NCBI GenBank assembly: GCA_004431415.1 | Contig: QPMI01000453.1 | Location: 496,001-560,000, forward strand | Direction of reading: 5' to 3' | Source: Cyanophora paradoxa | Lineage: Eukaryota > Glaucocystophyceae > Cyanophorales > Cyanophoraceae | DNA length: 64,000 nt | Part shown: positions 42,101 through 53,694 of the stretch, piece by piece | Layout: every line of letters starts with the position of its first letter | Position numbering within the stretch: position 1 is the first letter of the stretch | Translations under genes and position numbers: made by a program | The notes under the pieces: generated by a model | The model's input: the letters and a program-made list of their open reading frames with translations, nothing else | What the model was told of the DNA's origin: nothing | Database searches by the model: none

Positions 42101-45100
42101 ACCGCGGGCACCATCGGCCAGCTCATCGCTGTCAGCGGCCAGCCGCACCAGTTCGAGTTCACTTTCGTGCCTTCCGAGCCAGCTCTCGGCAGCATCCACG
42201 TCCGCTATGCTCCGCTCATAGATGCGACGGAGCAGCACATCGGTGGCAGCCCCGTGCAGTTCACCTCGCTGAACGCGACACTGCATTGCAACCCGCTGCG
42301 CCGCCACGTAGGCGCTGTGTCGTTCTGCAACGTAACGAAGTTCGGCGCGGGCGGCGACCTTCTCACGTCCGATTTCGCCGCACTGGCCTCGCCTGCAGGC
42401 GTCACGGGCGTCATCGGACCTCACCCGACCCTCAACGGTTCCCTTGCTTTCAACTTCACCGCGACCACCCCGACGGGGCCCGGTGGCGAGCGCATCCAGG
42501 TGATTCGCTGCAGCCTCATGCTCTGCAAAGCGACTCTCTGACACGGCTCTCGTGCCCCTGCAGATCCAGTGGCACCCGTCACTCACCGTTGGGCTGCTGA
42601 ATGCAATGGTCGTCGAGAGGCTATTCAACACCCTTGTTGTAATCAACGCGACCCTGCACTGCCCGCCTCGCGTCGGCGTGGCAGCAAACTTCTCGTGCGT
42701 CCTGGTGCCTCCGGCAGGCTCTGCACCACTCCTCGCGGGCGACTTCAGGGATGTCGGGCGCCTCCTGCCGTCGGACCCGGACACTGGAGGCACAGGAAGC
42801 CCTGCTGGTTCAAGCATGAGCGAGGTCTTTGTTGCATGGAACGGAGACGTCGGCGTCGCGTCTTTGCAGCTGCATGAAGCGGGCGCGTGGTGGCTGCGGC
42901 CGCAGTGGAGCTTGGCCGTGGGCGGTGGCTTCGTCCGGCCTGTCCCCGTAGCAGTTGTGGAGGCCAGCATCAACTGCCCACCGCGCGTCCGCGAGGGCAT
43001 CGATACGCTGTGCGTCTTGGTTCCGTCACCCGGCGGGCCTGCGCTTGACACAGTGGACTTTCTTCCGGGGACGGTTGTGCCGGCGGACGCTGCTCGCGTG
43101 TTGCCGCTGGCGCTTCATGCACAGCAGCCGGGGAACGTGTCGCTCGGCCTCCTGAACGTCAGCCTGCACCTGGGTGGCGTGAACGTGTCGGTCCACTACA
43201 ACGCGTCCATCAACCTCGCGTCGCCAGAAACCACGCTGTCGCCGTCGACGATACATGTGGTTGGGGCAGTTCTCGCGACAAACATGACCCGCATTGCTGT
43301 TCGTGCACCCGTTGGAATTACGTTCGCGCGAAAGAATCTGTCGGAGCCTCTTCGGCCCTCGGATTGCGAGAGAGTCTGGCTTCAGAACCCGCAAAACCAA
43401 AGCAGCCTGTCACAATCGCCATCCTCATTTTCCCTTTTAACTTCGAAGTCCGGCGAGGCCCTCACTTTCCTCGTGCACCCACCGCTTGCAGGGCACCCCG
43501 TCCGTTTGTGGACAAACTACAGCAACAGCATAGGCGGCGGCCTTGTCAACGAGATCAATATCACTGTCGTGGAAGCTGCAGTTGCCTGCTCGCCTCTCCG
43601 CATCGTCATTGGCGCCGCCATCGTCTGCAATGTATCCCGCACGGCGGCGTCCCCAGCCCTCGTGGCCTCCGACCTGACGCTCTCCGTGTCGCCGCCAACA
43701 GCGGGCACCATCGGCCAGCTCATCGCTGTCGGCGGTCAGCCGCACCAGTTCGAGTTCACTTTCGTGCCTTCCGAGCCAGTTCTCGGCAGCATCCACGTCC
43801 GCTATGCTCCGCTCATAGATGAAACGGAGCAGCACATCGGTGGCAGTCCCGTGCAGTTCACCTCGCTGAACGCGACACTGCATTGCAACCCGCTGCGCCG
43901 CCACGTAGGCGCTGTGTCGTTTTGCAACGTAACGAAGTTCGGCGCGGGCGGCGACCTTCTCACGTCCGATTTCGCCGCACTGGCCTCGCCTGCAGGCGTC
44001 GCGGGCGTCATCGGACCTCACCCGACCCTCAACGGTTCCCTTGCTTTCAACTTCACCGCGACCACCCCGACGGGGCCCGGTGGCGAGCGCATCCAGGTGA
44101 TTCGCTGCAGCCTCATGCTCTGCAAAGCGACTCTCTGACACGGATCTCGTGCCCCTGCAGATCCAGTGGCACCCGTCACTCACCGTTGGGCTGCTGAATG
44201 CGACTGTCGTCAAGAGGCTATTCAACACCCTTGTTGTTATCAACGCGACCCTGCACTGCCCGCCTCGCGTCAGCGTGGCAGCGAACTTCTCATGCGTCCT
44301 GGTGCCTCCAGCGGGATCTGCACCACTCCTCGCGGGCGACTTTGCCGACGTAGCGCGCCTCCCGCCCTCGGACCCAGACACTGGAGGCATAGGGCGCCCA
44401 GCTGGGACAAGCATGAGTGAGTTCTTTGCCGCATGGAACGGAGACGTCGGCGTCGCGTCTTTGCAGCTGCATGAAGCGGGCGCGTGGTGGCTGCGGCCGC
44501 AGTGGAGCTTGGCCGTGGGCGGTGGCTTCGTCCGGCCTGCCTCTGTTGTTGTAGTGGGTGCCAGATTGAGCTGCCCGTCGCGCGTCCGCGAGGGCATCGA
44601 CACGCTGTGCGTCTTGGTTCCGTCACCCGGCGGGCCTGCGCTCGACACAGCGGACCTTCTTCCGGGGACGGTCGTGCCGGCGGACGCTGCTCGCGTGCTG
44701 CCGCTGGCGCTTCATGCACAGCAGCCGGGGAACGTGTCGCTCGGCCTCAAGAACGTCAGCCTGCACCTGGGTGGCGTGAACGTGTCGGTCCGCTACAACG
44801 CGTCCATCAACCTCGCGTCGCCAGAAACCACGCTGTCGCCGTCGACGATACATGTGGTTGGGGCAGTTCTCGCGACAAACATGACCCGCATTGCTGTTCG
44901 TGCACCCGTTGGAATTACGTTCGCGCGAAAGAATCTGTCGGAGCCTCTTCGGCCCTCGGATTGCGAGAGAGTCTGGCTTCAGAACCCGCAAAACCAAAGC
45001 AGCCTGTCACAATCGCCATCCTCATTTTCCCTTTTAACTTCGAAGTCCGGCGAGGCCCTCACTTTCCTCGTGCACCCACCGCTTGCAGGGCACCCCGTCC

Positions 45101-46155
45101 GTTTGTGGACAAACTACAGCAACAGCATAGGCGGCGGCCTTGTCAACGAGATCAATATCACTGTCGTGGAAGCTGCAGTTGCCTGCTCGCCTCTCCGCAT
45201 CGTCATTGGCGCCGCCATCGTCTGCAATGTATCCCGCACGGCGGCGTCCCCAGCCCTCGTGGCCTCCGACCTGACGCTCGCTGTGTCACCGCCAACAGCG
45301 GGCACCATCGGCCAGCTCATCGCTGTCAGCGGTCAGCCGCACCAGTTCGAGTTCACTTTCGTGCCTTCCGAGCCAGCTCTCGGCAGCATCCACGTCCGCT
45401 ATGCTCCGCTCATAGATGCGACGGAGCAGCACATCGGTGGCAGCCCCGTGCAGTTCACCTCGCTGAACGCGACACTGCATTGCAACCCGCTGCGCCGCCA
45501 CGTAGGCGCTGTGTCGTTCTGCAACGTGACGAAGTTCGACGCGGGCGGCGACCTCCTCACGTCCGATTTCGCCGCACTGGCCTCGCCTGCAGGGGTCGCG
45601 GGCGTCATCGGACCTCACCCGACCCTCAACGGTTCCCTTGCTTTCAACTTCACCGCGACCACCCCGACGGGGCCCAGTGGCGAGCGCATCCAGGTGATTC
45701 GCAGCAGCCTCATGCTCTGCAAAGCGGGTTTCCTGACACGGCTCTTGTGCCCCTGCAGATCCAGTGGCACCCGTCACTCACCGTTGGGCTGCTGAATGCA
45801 ATGGTCGTCGAGAGGCTATTCAACACCCTTGTTGTGATCAACGCTACCCTGCACTGCCCGCCTCGCGTCGGCGTGGCAGCGAACTTCTCGTGCGTCCTGG
45901 TGCCTCCGGCGGGATCTGCACCACTCCTCGCGGGCGACTTTGTGGACGTAGCGCGCCTCCCGCCCTCGGACCCAGACACTGGAGGCATAGGGCGCCCTGC
46001 TGGCATAAGTATGAGCGAGGTCTTTGTTGCATGGAACGGAGACGTCGGCGTCGCGTCTTTGCAGCTGCATGAAGCGGGCGCATGGTGGCTGCGGCCGCAG
46101 TGGAGCTTGGCCGTGGGTGGTGGCTTCGTTCGGTCTGCCCCTGTCAACGTAATGG
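36167..46155 (+). CDS. Giant surface protein: long-exon tandem array of Ig-like modules
   Basis: Seven exons: 36167-37730, 37795-39321, 39386-40911, 40976-42499, 42564-44096, 44161-45693 and 45759-46155. They are separated by six almost identical 64-65-nt introns that begin GTGATTCGC and end CCCCTGCAG. The five complete units encode ~509 residues each and contain five ~100-residue modules starting at NATLHCPP, EASINCPP, GAVLSTN, EATVACAP and NATLHCNP. The first exon opens with additional modules and the last is a partial unit. Modules are rich in N-x-S/T sequons, fitting an extracellular rod. The third exon carries a 1-nt deletion that breaks the frame. Confidence 0.85.
37795..39321 (+). repeat. 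Array unit 1 (1527 nt, 509 aa)
   Basis: In-frame reference unit. Module 3 reads FWLLGASADGRPPQISDL (type A), shared with the preceding exon and unit 2. Intron 39322-39385 follows. Confidence 0.9.
39386..40911 (+). repeat. Array unit 2 (1526 nt, frameshifted)
   Basis: Nearly identical to unit 1 but one base shorter. The C5 run of the other units is C4 at 40128-40131. The frame is lost there and meets a stop at 40490-40492; the original frame is still open on the other side. Confidence 0.9.
40976..42499 (+). repeat. Array unit 3 (1524 nt, 508 aa)
   Basis: In frame. Module 3 is a different sequence (FWYINASEDGSLRISELF, type B) while the flanking modules are near-identical to units 1 and 2. Confidence 0.9.
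42564..44096 (+). repeat. Array unit 4 (1533 nt, 511 aa)
   Basis: In frame. Module 3 is type C (VWLQNPQNQSSLSQSPSSF); module 1 has local differences (FRDVGRLLP). Confidence 0.9.
44161..45693 (+). repeat. Array unit 5 (1533 nt, 511 aa)
   Basis: In frame, type C module 3 as in unit 4. The following intron (45694-45758) is 65 nt and has lost the in-frame stop seen in the other five. Confidence 0.9.
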
Positions 46156-46279
46156 GTGCGCGCAAACCCCAAATGACTTTCCAAAATAAATGTTTACAAT
46201 CTACCAATGCACGAATGATCGTTACTGTGCATGCATGCGCAATGCATATGGCTTCGAATTTATTTCTGGTTTTCTGCAG

Positions 46280-48595
46280 GCGCACGTCTGTCGTGCCCAT
46301 CTCGGAGCATCTCTGTGCTAGGAACTGTTCGGTGCTCCATCTCAACTCTCGTCGGTTCTTCGGAAGTTGTTCTCTCCGACATCGACTCGACTGCATTTAT
46401 TCTACCGAACCCTTCTTCTGGCGATGCTCCGTACGCGGAGCCATCAGCAGTACAGGCTAAGAACGCCAACGGAACGGACATCTACATTGACGTTAGAGGC
46501 TTGCGTGTCACGGAAGAGCTTGCTGACCAAGGGGACAACTTGAAGCTGTTCGTTCGCTACGCAACGCGCGATAGCATCCGTAACAGTCCAGCGCCTTTCA
46601 TCACGGATGCCCCTCAGCCTCTGCAGGTGGGCGCAAGCGCATGCACAGCGTGCACGTGCACCTAGCTGGTTGGAATGACTAAGCGCGCGGCATTCAGGTC
46701 CAAGGCTCGATGGCTATCATTTCGTCCGGAGTTCTCAGCAATGGTAATCCTCGTTTGCGTTACGTGCTGGCATCGCGAGTGCTCATACCTATGCAGGCAT
46801 CCAATTGGCAGTCACTTTCAACTACCCCGCGCGCCGGGAGAGCGGCACGCTACCAGCGACCTTCTACCTTACCGACGACTCCGCGGCCAGGCTGGGAACC
46901 GGTCAGTCGCTTCTTTGCCATGCGGTGCTCTCGCCGCTTTCGAACAAGCTAGTGCAGGAGCGACCGCGTTCTGGTCTGGGCCGGACACACTTGTGTTCTC
47001 GATAATGCCCGATTCGACGGTCGTCGGCGGAGACATTCTTCGCTTCCGCATTCCCATTTACCGCGGCGACACAACCGATGTCGAGCGCTTCCGGGGATTT
47101 TTCGAGGTGCACAGGCTTTCTGTTCGATTTTCATCTATCCTTTATAATAACATCGCTCAATCATCACTTATGATCAGGTCGACGTCGAGAACTTCACACC
47201 CGTCATCTCGGCCACGTTTCCTGAAGTCGTCGCTGTTTGTCGGAAGGCAAAGCTCGTTGCGTTTCCTGTTTCTGGAACGGGTCGCCGGCCCCTCACCTAC
47301 CACTGGAGCTGCGACGACGAAGCGACGTGCAAGTCGCTTGCGCAGCGCGGAATCTCCGTCAATTCAACGCGAAACGACACAATCATTGTACCCGAGGATG
47401 CTCTGAACACGCGCAACTACAAAATGTCGGTGTACGCGCGGAACTTCTTGGGCGCGAAATCAAACGTCGTTCCCATCAGATTCTTCAAGTCGGGTCTATT
47501 TGTGCGCATGCGTGATTGAAACAGGCACTAGTAGAAGTGTGAGTTTTGTTCACATTGGCGCCAGGCACCATTCTTGGAGGTCGATGGGGGCACGACCATC
47601 TTCTCAAAGGCGTCGACTCTGACGACGATTAAAGTCGTCGTTCAGGTTCGCCAGCTGTACTTTTGGAGTCTCGCAAAAGCTGACAGTCTGGCAGCGAACA
47701 ACTTGCAATAAAGAGCTCGACGATCCCGGAGCATGTGCGACCCTGTCTCGCGCGCACGGTTTCAAGAATACAAAACTAATTCCGTGCTATGATGCAGTCA
47801 TAATCCTTCGGGAATTTCAGTGGCTCCGCGCGTCGGACATGGATATTCAGTGGCACCTGCCAGACGCGGCATTGCAATTTTTACCCGTCAGTGTTGAACT
47901 GGACCGCCCAACCCTGCTCATTGTGCGAAGCCACCGCCCCTGCTGGTTTAAATTAACGCTTGCAAACGTTGACTGAGACCGCTTCGAATTCACAGCCAAA
48001 GAATACGCTGCAGCCGAACAGCAAGTTCCTAATGAGCATGACCGCCCGCGATTTGCTGCAACAAGGGGCGCCAACGGTGTGTGAAATTTATTAATGCATG
48101 GATTAATGCATTCTCTTACGTGTACTTGTTCTGTTTCAGGCATCCATCAACGTGACTCTGGTGATTCTCAGCGAACCACTGAGCGCTCGCATTGCTGGCG
48201 GGAATCGTGTCGTTTCTCCCACGCGCCCCTTTGTTCTGGACGCGAGCCTAAGCCGCGACCCGGACTACGCAGCCTCCAGCGACGACGGCAGCGGCGCCTC
48301 GCTAGTCAGCAGTACCCTGCGGTACCAGTGGGAGCTCCGAAAAGCGACGACTGCTGCCGGGGCCACCTCGCCGGAGGGGAGCGCTGTCGGGCCAATCGCG
48401 ACAATCGAATCAAACCACCCAATCGTGACCATCGATCCAAAGGAGCTCGGCCTCGAAGCGGGCACTGCATACACAGCCACGCTGAATCTTCTCTCTGCTC
48501 GCTTCCGCCGCGGCGAGCCGGAGGGCAACGCGACGGACAGTGCGTCTGTAACTATCACTCTCGCCTCGGAGAGCGTCCCATCAGTTTTCATTACG
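46280..48595 (+). CDS. Giant surface protein: last Ig-like modules and REJ-like domains
   Basis: Exon 46280-46626 joins 46155 in phase (GARLSCPSRSISVLGTVRC). Exons at 46698-46743, 46797 to about 46898 and about 46955 onward also join in phase. Exon 47178-47501 has a PKD/REJ-like repeat (PLTYHWSCDDEATC... NYKMSVYARN). Exon 48140-48595 has the REJ hallmark IAGGNRVVSPTRPFVLDASLS with SRDPD and RYQWEL. REJ domains are known from sea-urchin receptor for egg jelly and polycystin-1, where they precede a GAIN/GPS domain, as here. The family assignment rests on these motifs and order; sequence identity to animal REJ would be low. Confidence 0.7.
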
Positions 48596-48655
48596 GTGTG
48601 CATCGTGACTGTGTGCAATTTCAGTTCCCAATATATACTCTAACTTTGTTTCCAG

Positions 48656-51455
48656 TCGACGTTCCCTGTGGACCCAACACACGCCATCGAGGAGCTTGGT
48701 CTGAGGGTAATCAAATCGAATTCCTCTCAGTACGGGGCGATCTTGAACTTTTCCAATACTGCGTCTGCAGGTTCGCTGCGAGGCGTCTCAGCCAGACAGG
48801 CCCGAAAGCTCCGCAAACGAACTCGTCTTTGTTTGGTCAAGTGCTGACGACGACACATCTATAAGCAACATCTCCAGGTCTACCGTGCCACATGATCGGA
48901 CTAGATCGTGTTCTATTAAGGCTTGCACTTTATGCAGGCTTGCCGTGCGGACTTCGGCGAACTCTTCCACCCTCATAATCGACAGAAAGCAGCCATTTGC
49001 CTCGGCCTTTGCGCTTGACCGCCTTTACCGGTGCTTCTGAGTGTTTGTCGTGTAGGCAGTATTGTACACCCTGCAGATACTTATCGCAATCTCCATCAGG
49101 ATTCGGTGCAGCGTGTACACCAAGGCCCAGGGGCCCGAACTGAGCGGTGAACCTCACCTGCAGCCTGCGTATGTCAAAAGATGGTTAACGCGCTCGGGCT
49201 CCTTTCTCGCAGCTTTCCAAGACACATCGATTCGTTTCATTTCAGGACCGATTCCGGGCGAGTGCACTGTCAACCCGCCGAAAGGCATCGCTCTACAGAC
49301 GCAGGCGCGGCATTTCACATTGGTTTTGTTGCGAAAATAACCAAGGAATGGAGGCTCACGGATCACTGCCACACAGTTCGTTGTCACATGCACGAACTGG
49401 ATGTCGCAGTACACATCCGACCCGCTACTGTATAAGCTTCAGGTACGCTATAGCGTCTCTAAAATGCAGCTGGTTCCGATTGCAACGGCTAACCGAACCA
49501 TCTACCTAGATTATCCCGCCTGCGAGTCGGCCAGGCGTGTTTGTGACACAGAGCCAGCCCAACTCTGCGCCGGTGGTGCGCGCCGTGCTTCCCCGCGGAG
49601 AGGGGCAAGACCGCATCGTTCGCCTGGTCCTCGTCGTTCAGGATGCCTTCAACGCATCGACCTGTGAGAGCCACCCCTTTTCGAGACGAATTTGAATCGG
49701 GGAGACTGAAATGAATGCGGCAGCATATTTCTTGAACGCAACTTCCGATTTGGAGACAAGCGTGGAGAATCTCGACAAACTGCAGCTGAAATCATCCGTG
49801 CTTGACATTCTCGGCATTGGGACTAGATCGCTTGCCGTGACCGGCGGCGATGGCGACCTGGAGGCATCGCTGGCGACTATCGGCAACACCGCCATAACGA
49901 TCTCTGGTACTTATAATCTCAGAACGCAGTCGCTCGCACCTTGCGATTGTCTAACGCGTTGTCGTAGACATTCTGGAGCAGTACATCGGAGCAGGCACGG
50001 AAACAGCCTATCAACCGGCCTCGCATCTGGATCAGACTCCAGAAGCCACGAAGTGCGCTATTGTAATCGATTGCTTTAATGATTCAAACAAAGTGCGACG
50101 GTATGTCGCTCACACCGCATTTAGGAAAATAGCGGACACACTGGCGCCAATGCTCCAGGTTATCAACTGTGCGTGTACAGACGCACTCTTTCGGGGCGTT
50201 TCCAATGAGGGGTCGGTGACATATTTCGAGCTCTCACGTGTGCATCCCGCATGCGCAGCCGTTGGGTCCAACACCCGCTCGTCGAAGTTCCAGGTTGTTC
50301 AAGCCGTCTCAGTAGGCACAGTGCTAACCCGCGTCGTCACTCGGTTCGTTGCGCTTCTATTTCCCTTCGCGATACAATCGCGCGTCTGCTGATCCATGTG
50401 CACATAGCACCGGTTCGTCGGAGCTTCAAACCGGACTGGCGGACGCGATGCACTCGTTGTACAACGCTTTAAATCCTTGCGACGATTCCGCTGCTGTAAA
50501 CGAGCTACTCATTGCCGGAGCCGGTGCGTGAAGGCCCGATCCGTGTATACATATTGCGCCCATCAGAGCGCTGCGCAGATACTTTCGTTGGCTCGTCGTG
50601 GTGGCTTGCCCAAAATTCGAATGGGACGGACACTTCGCAGTTTGCCGACTCAGTGATGCGCATGTTCAAGACGTTCACTTCGAAGTCGGTAAAATGCGGC
50701 TCTTGCGGCGCGGCCCCGTCTGTCAGCTCGGGGCTCCGTGTCGCTATCTTCACGGGCCAAGTATGCCACAACCGGGAGAACGAGGGAGAATTCAACGTCG
50801 GCGGGTCCCGCAAAGAGACCGCGGGCCTCGTCGTGCCTCCCGAGCTGCAGAAGCTTTCCAGCTCTCTGAATGGCACGGAGGGCACGCAGCTAACGGTCTA
50901 CGTGTACCCGCGCGGCCCGTACCCCGAAGCGACGGCTGGGGCTATCAACGGGACTAAAACCTACGTGAAGTAGTGCGTCATGAATTCTCGAGGGCGCAGG
51001 AAGCGAGACGAGCGCTTACACTGAATGGTCGCTCGCAGCAACGTGTCCAGCTACGTTATGGAGGTGGAAGTCCCGGGGCTCAAAGTTAAGAACCTTTCAG
51101 AGCCTATCACGGTTCGGCACTGTTTTCGATTCCAACACCGACATCGATAGAGAAGCATCCCCTGGCATGGTGTCTCGCTTCTGAATTGCGAGCGCAGTTC
51201 CAAATCCCCCTTCGCATGCCCAACGGAGAGCTCGGTGATCCCAAGCAGAAGCTCGAGCTCATCTACTACGACAAAATAAACAAAGTGTGGATTAACTGGT
51301 CTGCAGCTGTTCACGTCTGCAGTTCACTGAAGAAACAAACTCGCTCACGCATGTGGTCTCGCTGTTTTGCACGCGCAGCGGAAATGTCACGACGATACTG
51401 GACAAAGCCGTGATCACCGCCGTCGCTTCCTGCACCCATCTCACGCCGTTTGCGA
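48656..51455 (+). CDS. Giant surface protein: linker and GAIN/GPS domain
   Basis: Starts with STFPVDPTHAIEELGLRV (exon at 48656). Later pieces include NAAAYFLNATSDLETSVENL near 49,714 and RVYILRPSERCADTF... RMFKTFTSKSVKCGSCG near 50,540-50,710. Then come QLTVYVYPRGPYP and VMEVEVPGLKVKNLSEPIT near 51,056-51,108, the strand typical of GAIN domains. Exon 51323-51455 ends with SCTHLTPFA, the GPS core. Autoproteolysis would fall between L and T, codons 51440-51445. The usual GPS Trp residues are not obvious, so self-cleavage is likely but unproven. Splicing between 48.8 and 51.3 kb is only partly resolved. Confidence 0.65.
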
Positions 51456-51524
51456 GTGCGAGCTTAACGGGCTTCGCTTCTTGAGAACGTATTTTCTACT
51501 CGATGAATACCAATATGCTCGCAG

Positions 51525-52314
51525 TTGGCGTGGGGGAGGTTATCACCTTGGCAGATTCGACGGGGCAAGGTGCTGGAGGGCACGGTTCGGGCGTCAATCC
51601 GGTGGCGGTGGCTGTGCCTGTCGTACTCGGCGTCGTCGCATTGGTGCTGCTCGGCGTAGCAATCGCCTATGCAAAGGGCGTATTGGCGACGAAGGCATTG
51701 GCAGCGAAGACGGCTCCGGAGCCGGCGCCGATAGCGTATCCACCAGCCACACCCAGCGGTCTTGTGGCTTCTTCGCCGCTGGTTGTCACTGTTACACCTG
51801 GAGAAGCAGCTGCTGCCATGGCCAGCGCGGGCCCTCAAATAAGCGCTGTTTCCAGCGAAGCCCTTCCAGCCGCAGCTGCAGCACCGGCCGTGACGCCTAT
51901 CGTAAGCACCGGCCCGTGGATGGCGGGGGCTGTCGTGGGGGGCGCAGCCACGGGAGTCGCGGCCGCCGCAGTTGCGACCCCAGTAGTCGCTATTGCACCG
52001 TGGCTGTTCGCTGCGGCTATTCTTCCCTCTTACTACGTAATCCGGCGCAATGGGAAGGAGATTGGCAAGGTTCCCCGCACTCAGCACTCGTTTAAGATCA
52101 ATGACATGGAAGTGGACGGCAACGCTGTTTACGACGTTTACGCGGTGGATGCTGGCGGACTTTCTGGTCCCCCATCATACGCCCTTTCTGCGGGCATAGC
52201 TCTAAACGATACGACCGGTATTCACCTGACCGTTCGACCCACCCAAATCAACGGTGCCAGCGCCAAGCTACTTTGGAACACTCCCAAGGCGGCGTCCGAA
52301 GACGGCTGGTCCAA
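51525..52314 (+). CDS. Giant surface protein: two hydrophobic segments and first FnIII-like repeat
   Basis: This exon joins the GPS exon in phase 1 (codon A+TT). It encodes a short extracellular stalk, then PVAVAVPVVLGVVALVLLGV (a clear transmembrane helix) followed by AYAKG. An ~80-residue Ala/Pro/Ser-rich loop follows, then a second, Ala/Val-rich hydrophobic stretch (WMAGAVVGGAATGVAAAAVA...WLFAAAI). Then comes a fibronectin-III-like half-repeat YYVIRRNGKEIGKVPRTQ... YDVYAVDAGGLSGPPSYAL. With two membrane passes the C-terminal repeats would face outside again; with one they would be cytoplasmic. Animal polycystin-1 has 11 passes, so this is a distinct architecture. Confidence 0.75.
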
Positions 52315-52396
52315 GTACGCAACGCATTCGCTGTTGACAAACACCTATACGATCATATAACATATCATCTGGTCTCGATTTGATTTCTCCCTGCAG

Positions 52397-53694
52397 CTAT
52401 GAGATTTCGATGAACGGAGTGCGCATCGCGTCGGTGCCAGTCGGCAAGCCGGATGATGATGGTGGGCTGAACACGTTTTTGATCGAAGATGTCCCTCGCA
52501 AAGCCGTGTTCCAGGTAATTACAACTTGTTCCACGCACACAGCATTCTAGATCTCAAGAAATTAATTGGGCTCTACAGGTCACGGTTATCGCTTCAATCT
52601 CTGATCCCTCTCCAATCAATGTATACATTGCCGCGAGTCGCGAAGTGGAGTTGGAACCCTACGACGAGAGCGAGGAGGACTACAGGGGCGACGAGGACGC
52701 TCCGAGACCGTCGGCGCCGGCCAACCTCGAGCTCGCGCTGAACAGAGTCGTGGAAGACAGGGATGACCCGAAGCGGGCCGCCTCCATTCTCACCTGGAAA
52801 TTCCCTATTCCTTCTCACTACGTAATCCGGCGCAACGGCGCTGACATTGGCGAAGTTCCCCGCACTCAACACGCGTTCAAGATTGATGACGTGCAGTTGG
52901 ACGGCAACGCCGTTTATGACGTGTACGCGGTGGACGCTGGCGGGCTTTCCGGCCCGCCGTCTTACGCCCTATCTGCGGGTGTTGCGTCTAGCGCGAGTGG
53001 CGGAATCCACCTTACGGTTCGTCCAACGCGCGTCAGCGGAACCAGCGCCAAGCTGCTGTGGAACACTCCCAAGGCGGCGTCCGAAGACCGCTGGACCAGG
53101 TGCTTGACGCTTCTCTTGGGATTTTCATCATCACGATTGCGACGCTCATGTGCATTTTAAATCCCGCAGCTTCGAGATATCGATGAACGGGAATCGCATA
53201 GCCAGTGTGCCCGTTGGCAGGCCGGGCGAGGCGCTCAACACGTTCTCGGTCGACAATATTGAAGTTCCTCCCCAAGCCGTATTCCAGGTTAGATCGATCC
53301 GTTCGGTTTCGTGAAGGCTTCTTAAGCATTCATGATACGTATACTGTTACGGGTACAGGTGATGGCGATCGCGTCTCTTTCGGGGCGAAACGCAGTCGCG
53401 TCGAGCCGCGCCGTTGAGCTGAAGCCATACGAGCGCGAGGAAGTGGACCTAGAGGAGGAGGAAGAGCAGGGCAAGGGAGAAGACGAGGCACCGGACCCCG
53501 CGGCGCCGGCCGACCCCGAGCTCGAGCTGAACAGAGTCGTGGAAGACGAGCTGGACCCCAGTTCGAAGCGTGCCTCTGTCTTTCTCACTTGGAAGCCGCC
53601 AGCCTCGTCCGCGACCGGCCGCGGCGCAACGGAATCATCTCCCTCTGACCATTCCCCAGACGCGCCGAACTTTGAGGTCATACAATATATTTAG
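52397..53694 (+). CDS. Giant surface protein: FnIII-like tail and stop
   Basis: Exons 52397-52514 (118 nt), 52579-53099, 53170-53287 (118 nt) and 53359-53694 join in phase. The two 118-nt exons both encode YEISMNG/FEISMNG...VFQ, and the exons after them begin with TVIASIS or MAIASLS strands. So a two-exon FnIII unit has been duplicated with its phase-2 intron. Acidic linkers (YDESEEDYRGDEDA; EEEEEQGKGEDE) separate units. The last unit is cut short: after LTWKPP it runs into a Ser/Pro stretch and NFEVIQYI, then TAG at 53692-53694. The stop may be the true end or reflect loss of later exons. Confidence 0.75.

Noticed and set aside
37323-43051. 319-aa minus-strand open frames repeated in every array unit
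   Set aside because: They are exact antisense shadows of the GC-rich coding units, recur only because the units recur, and show no independent family signature.
46898-46960. Apparent frameshift between two open frames in the giant gene
   Set aside because: A GTCAGT donor at about 46,899 and a GTGCAG acceptor near 46,954 join the frames in phase, so a short intron explains it.
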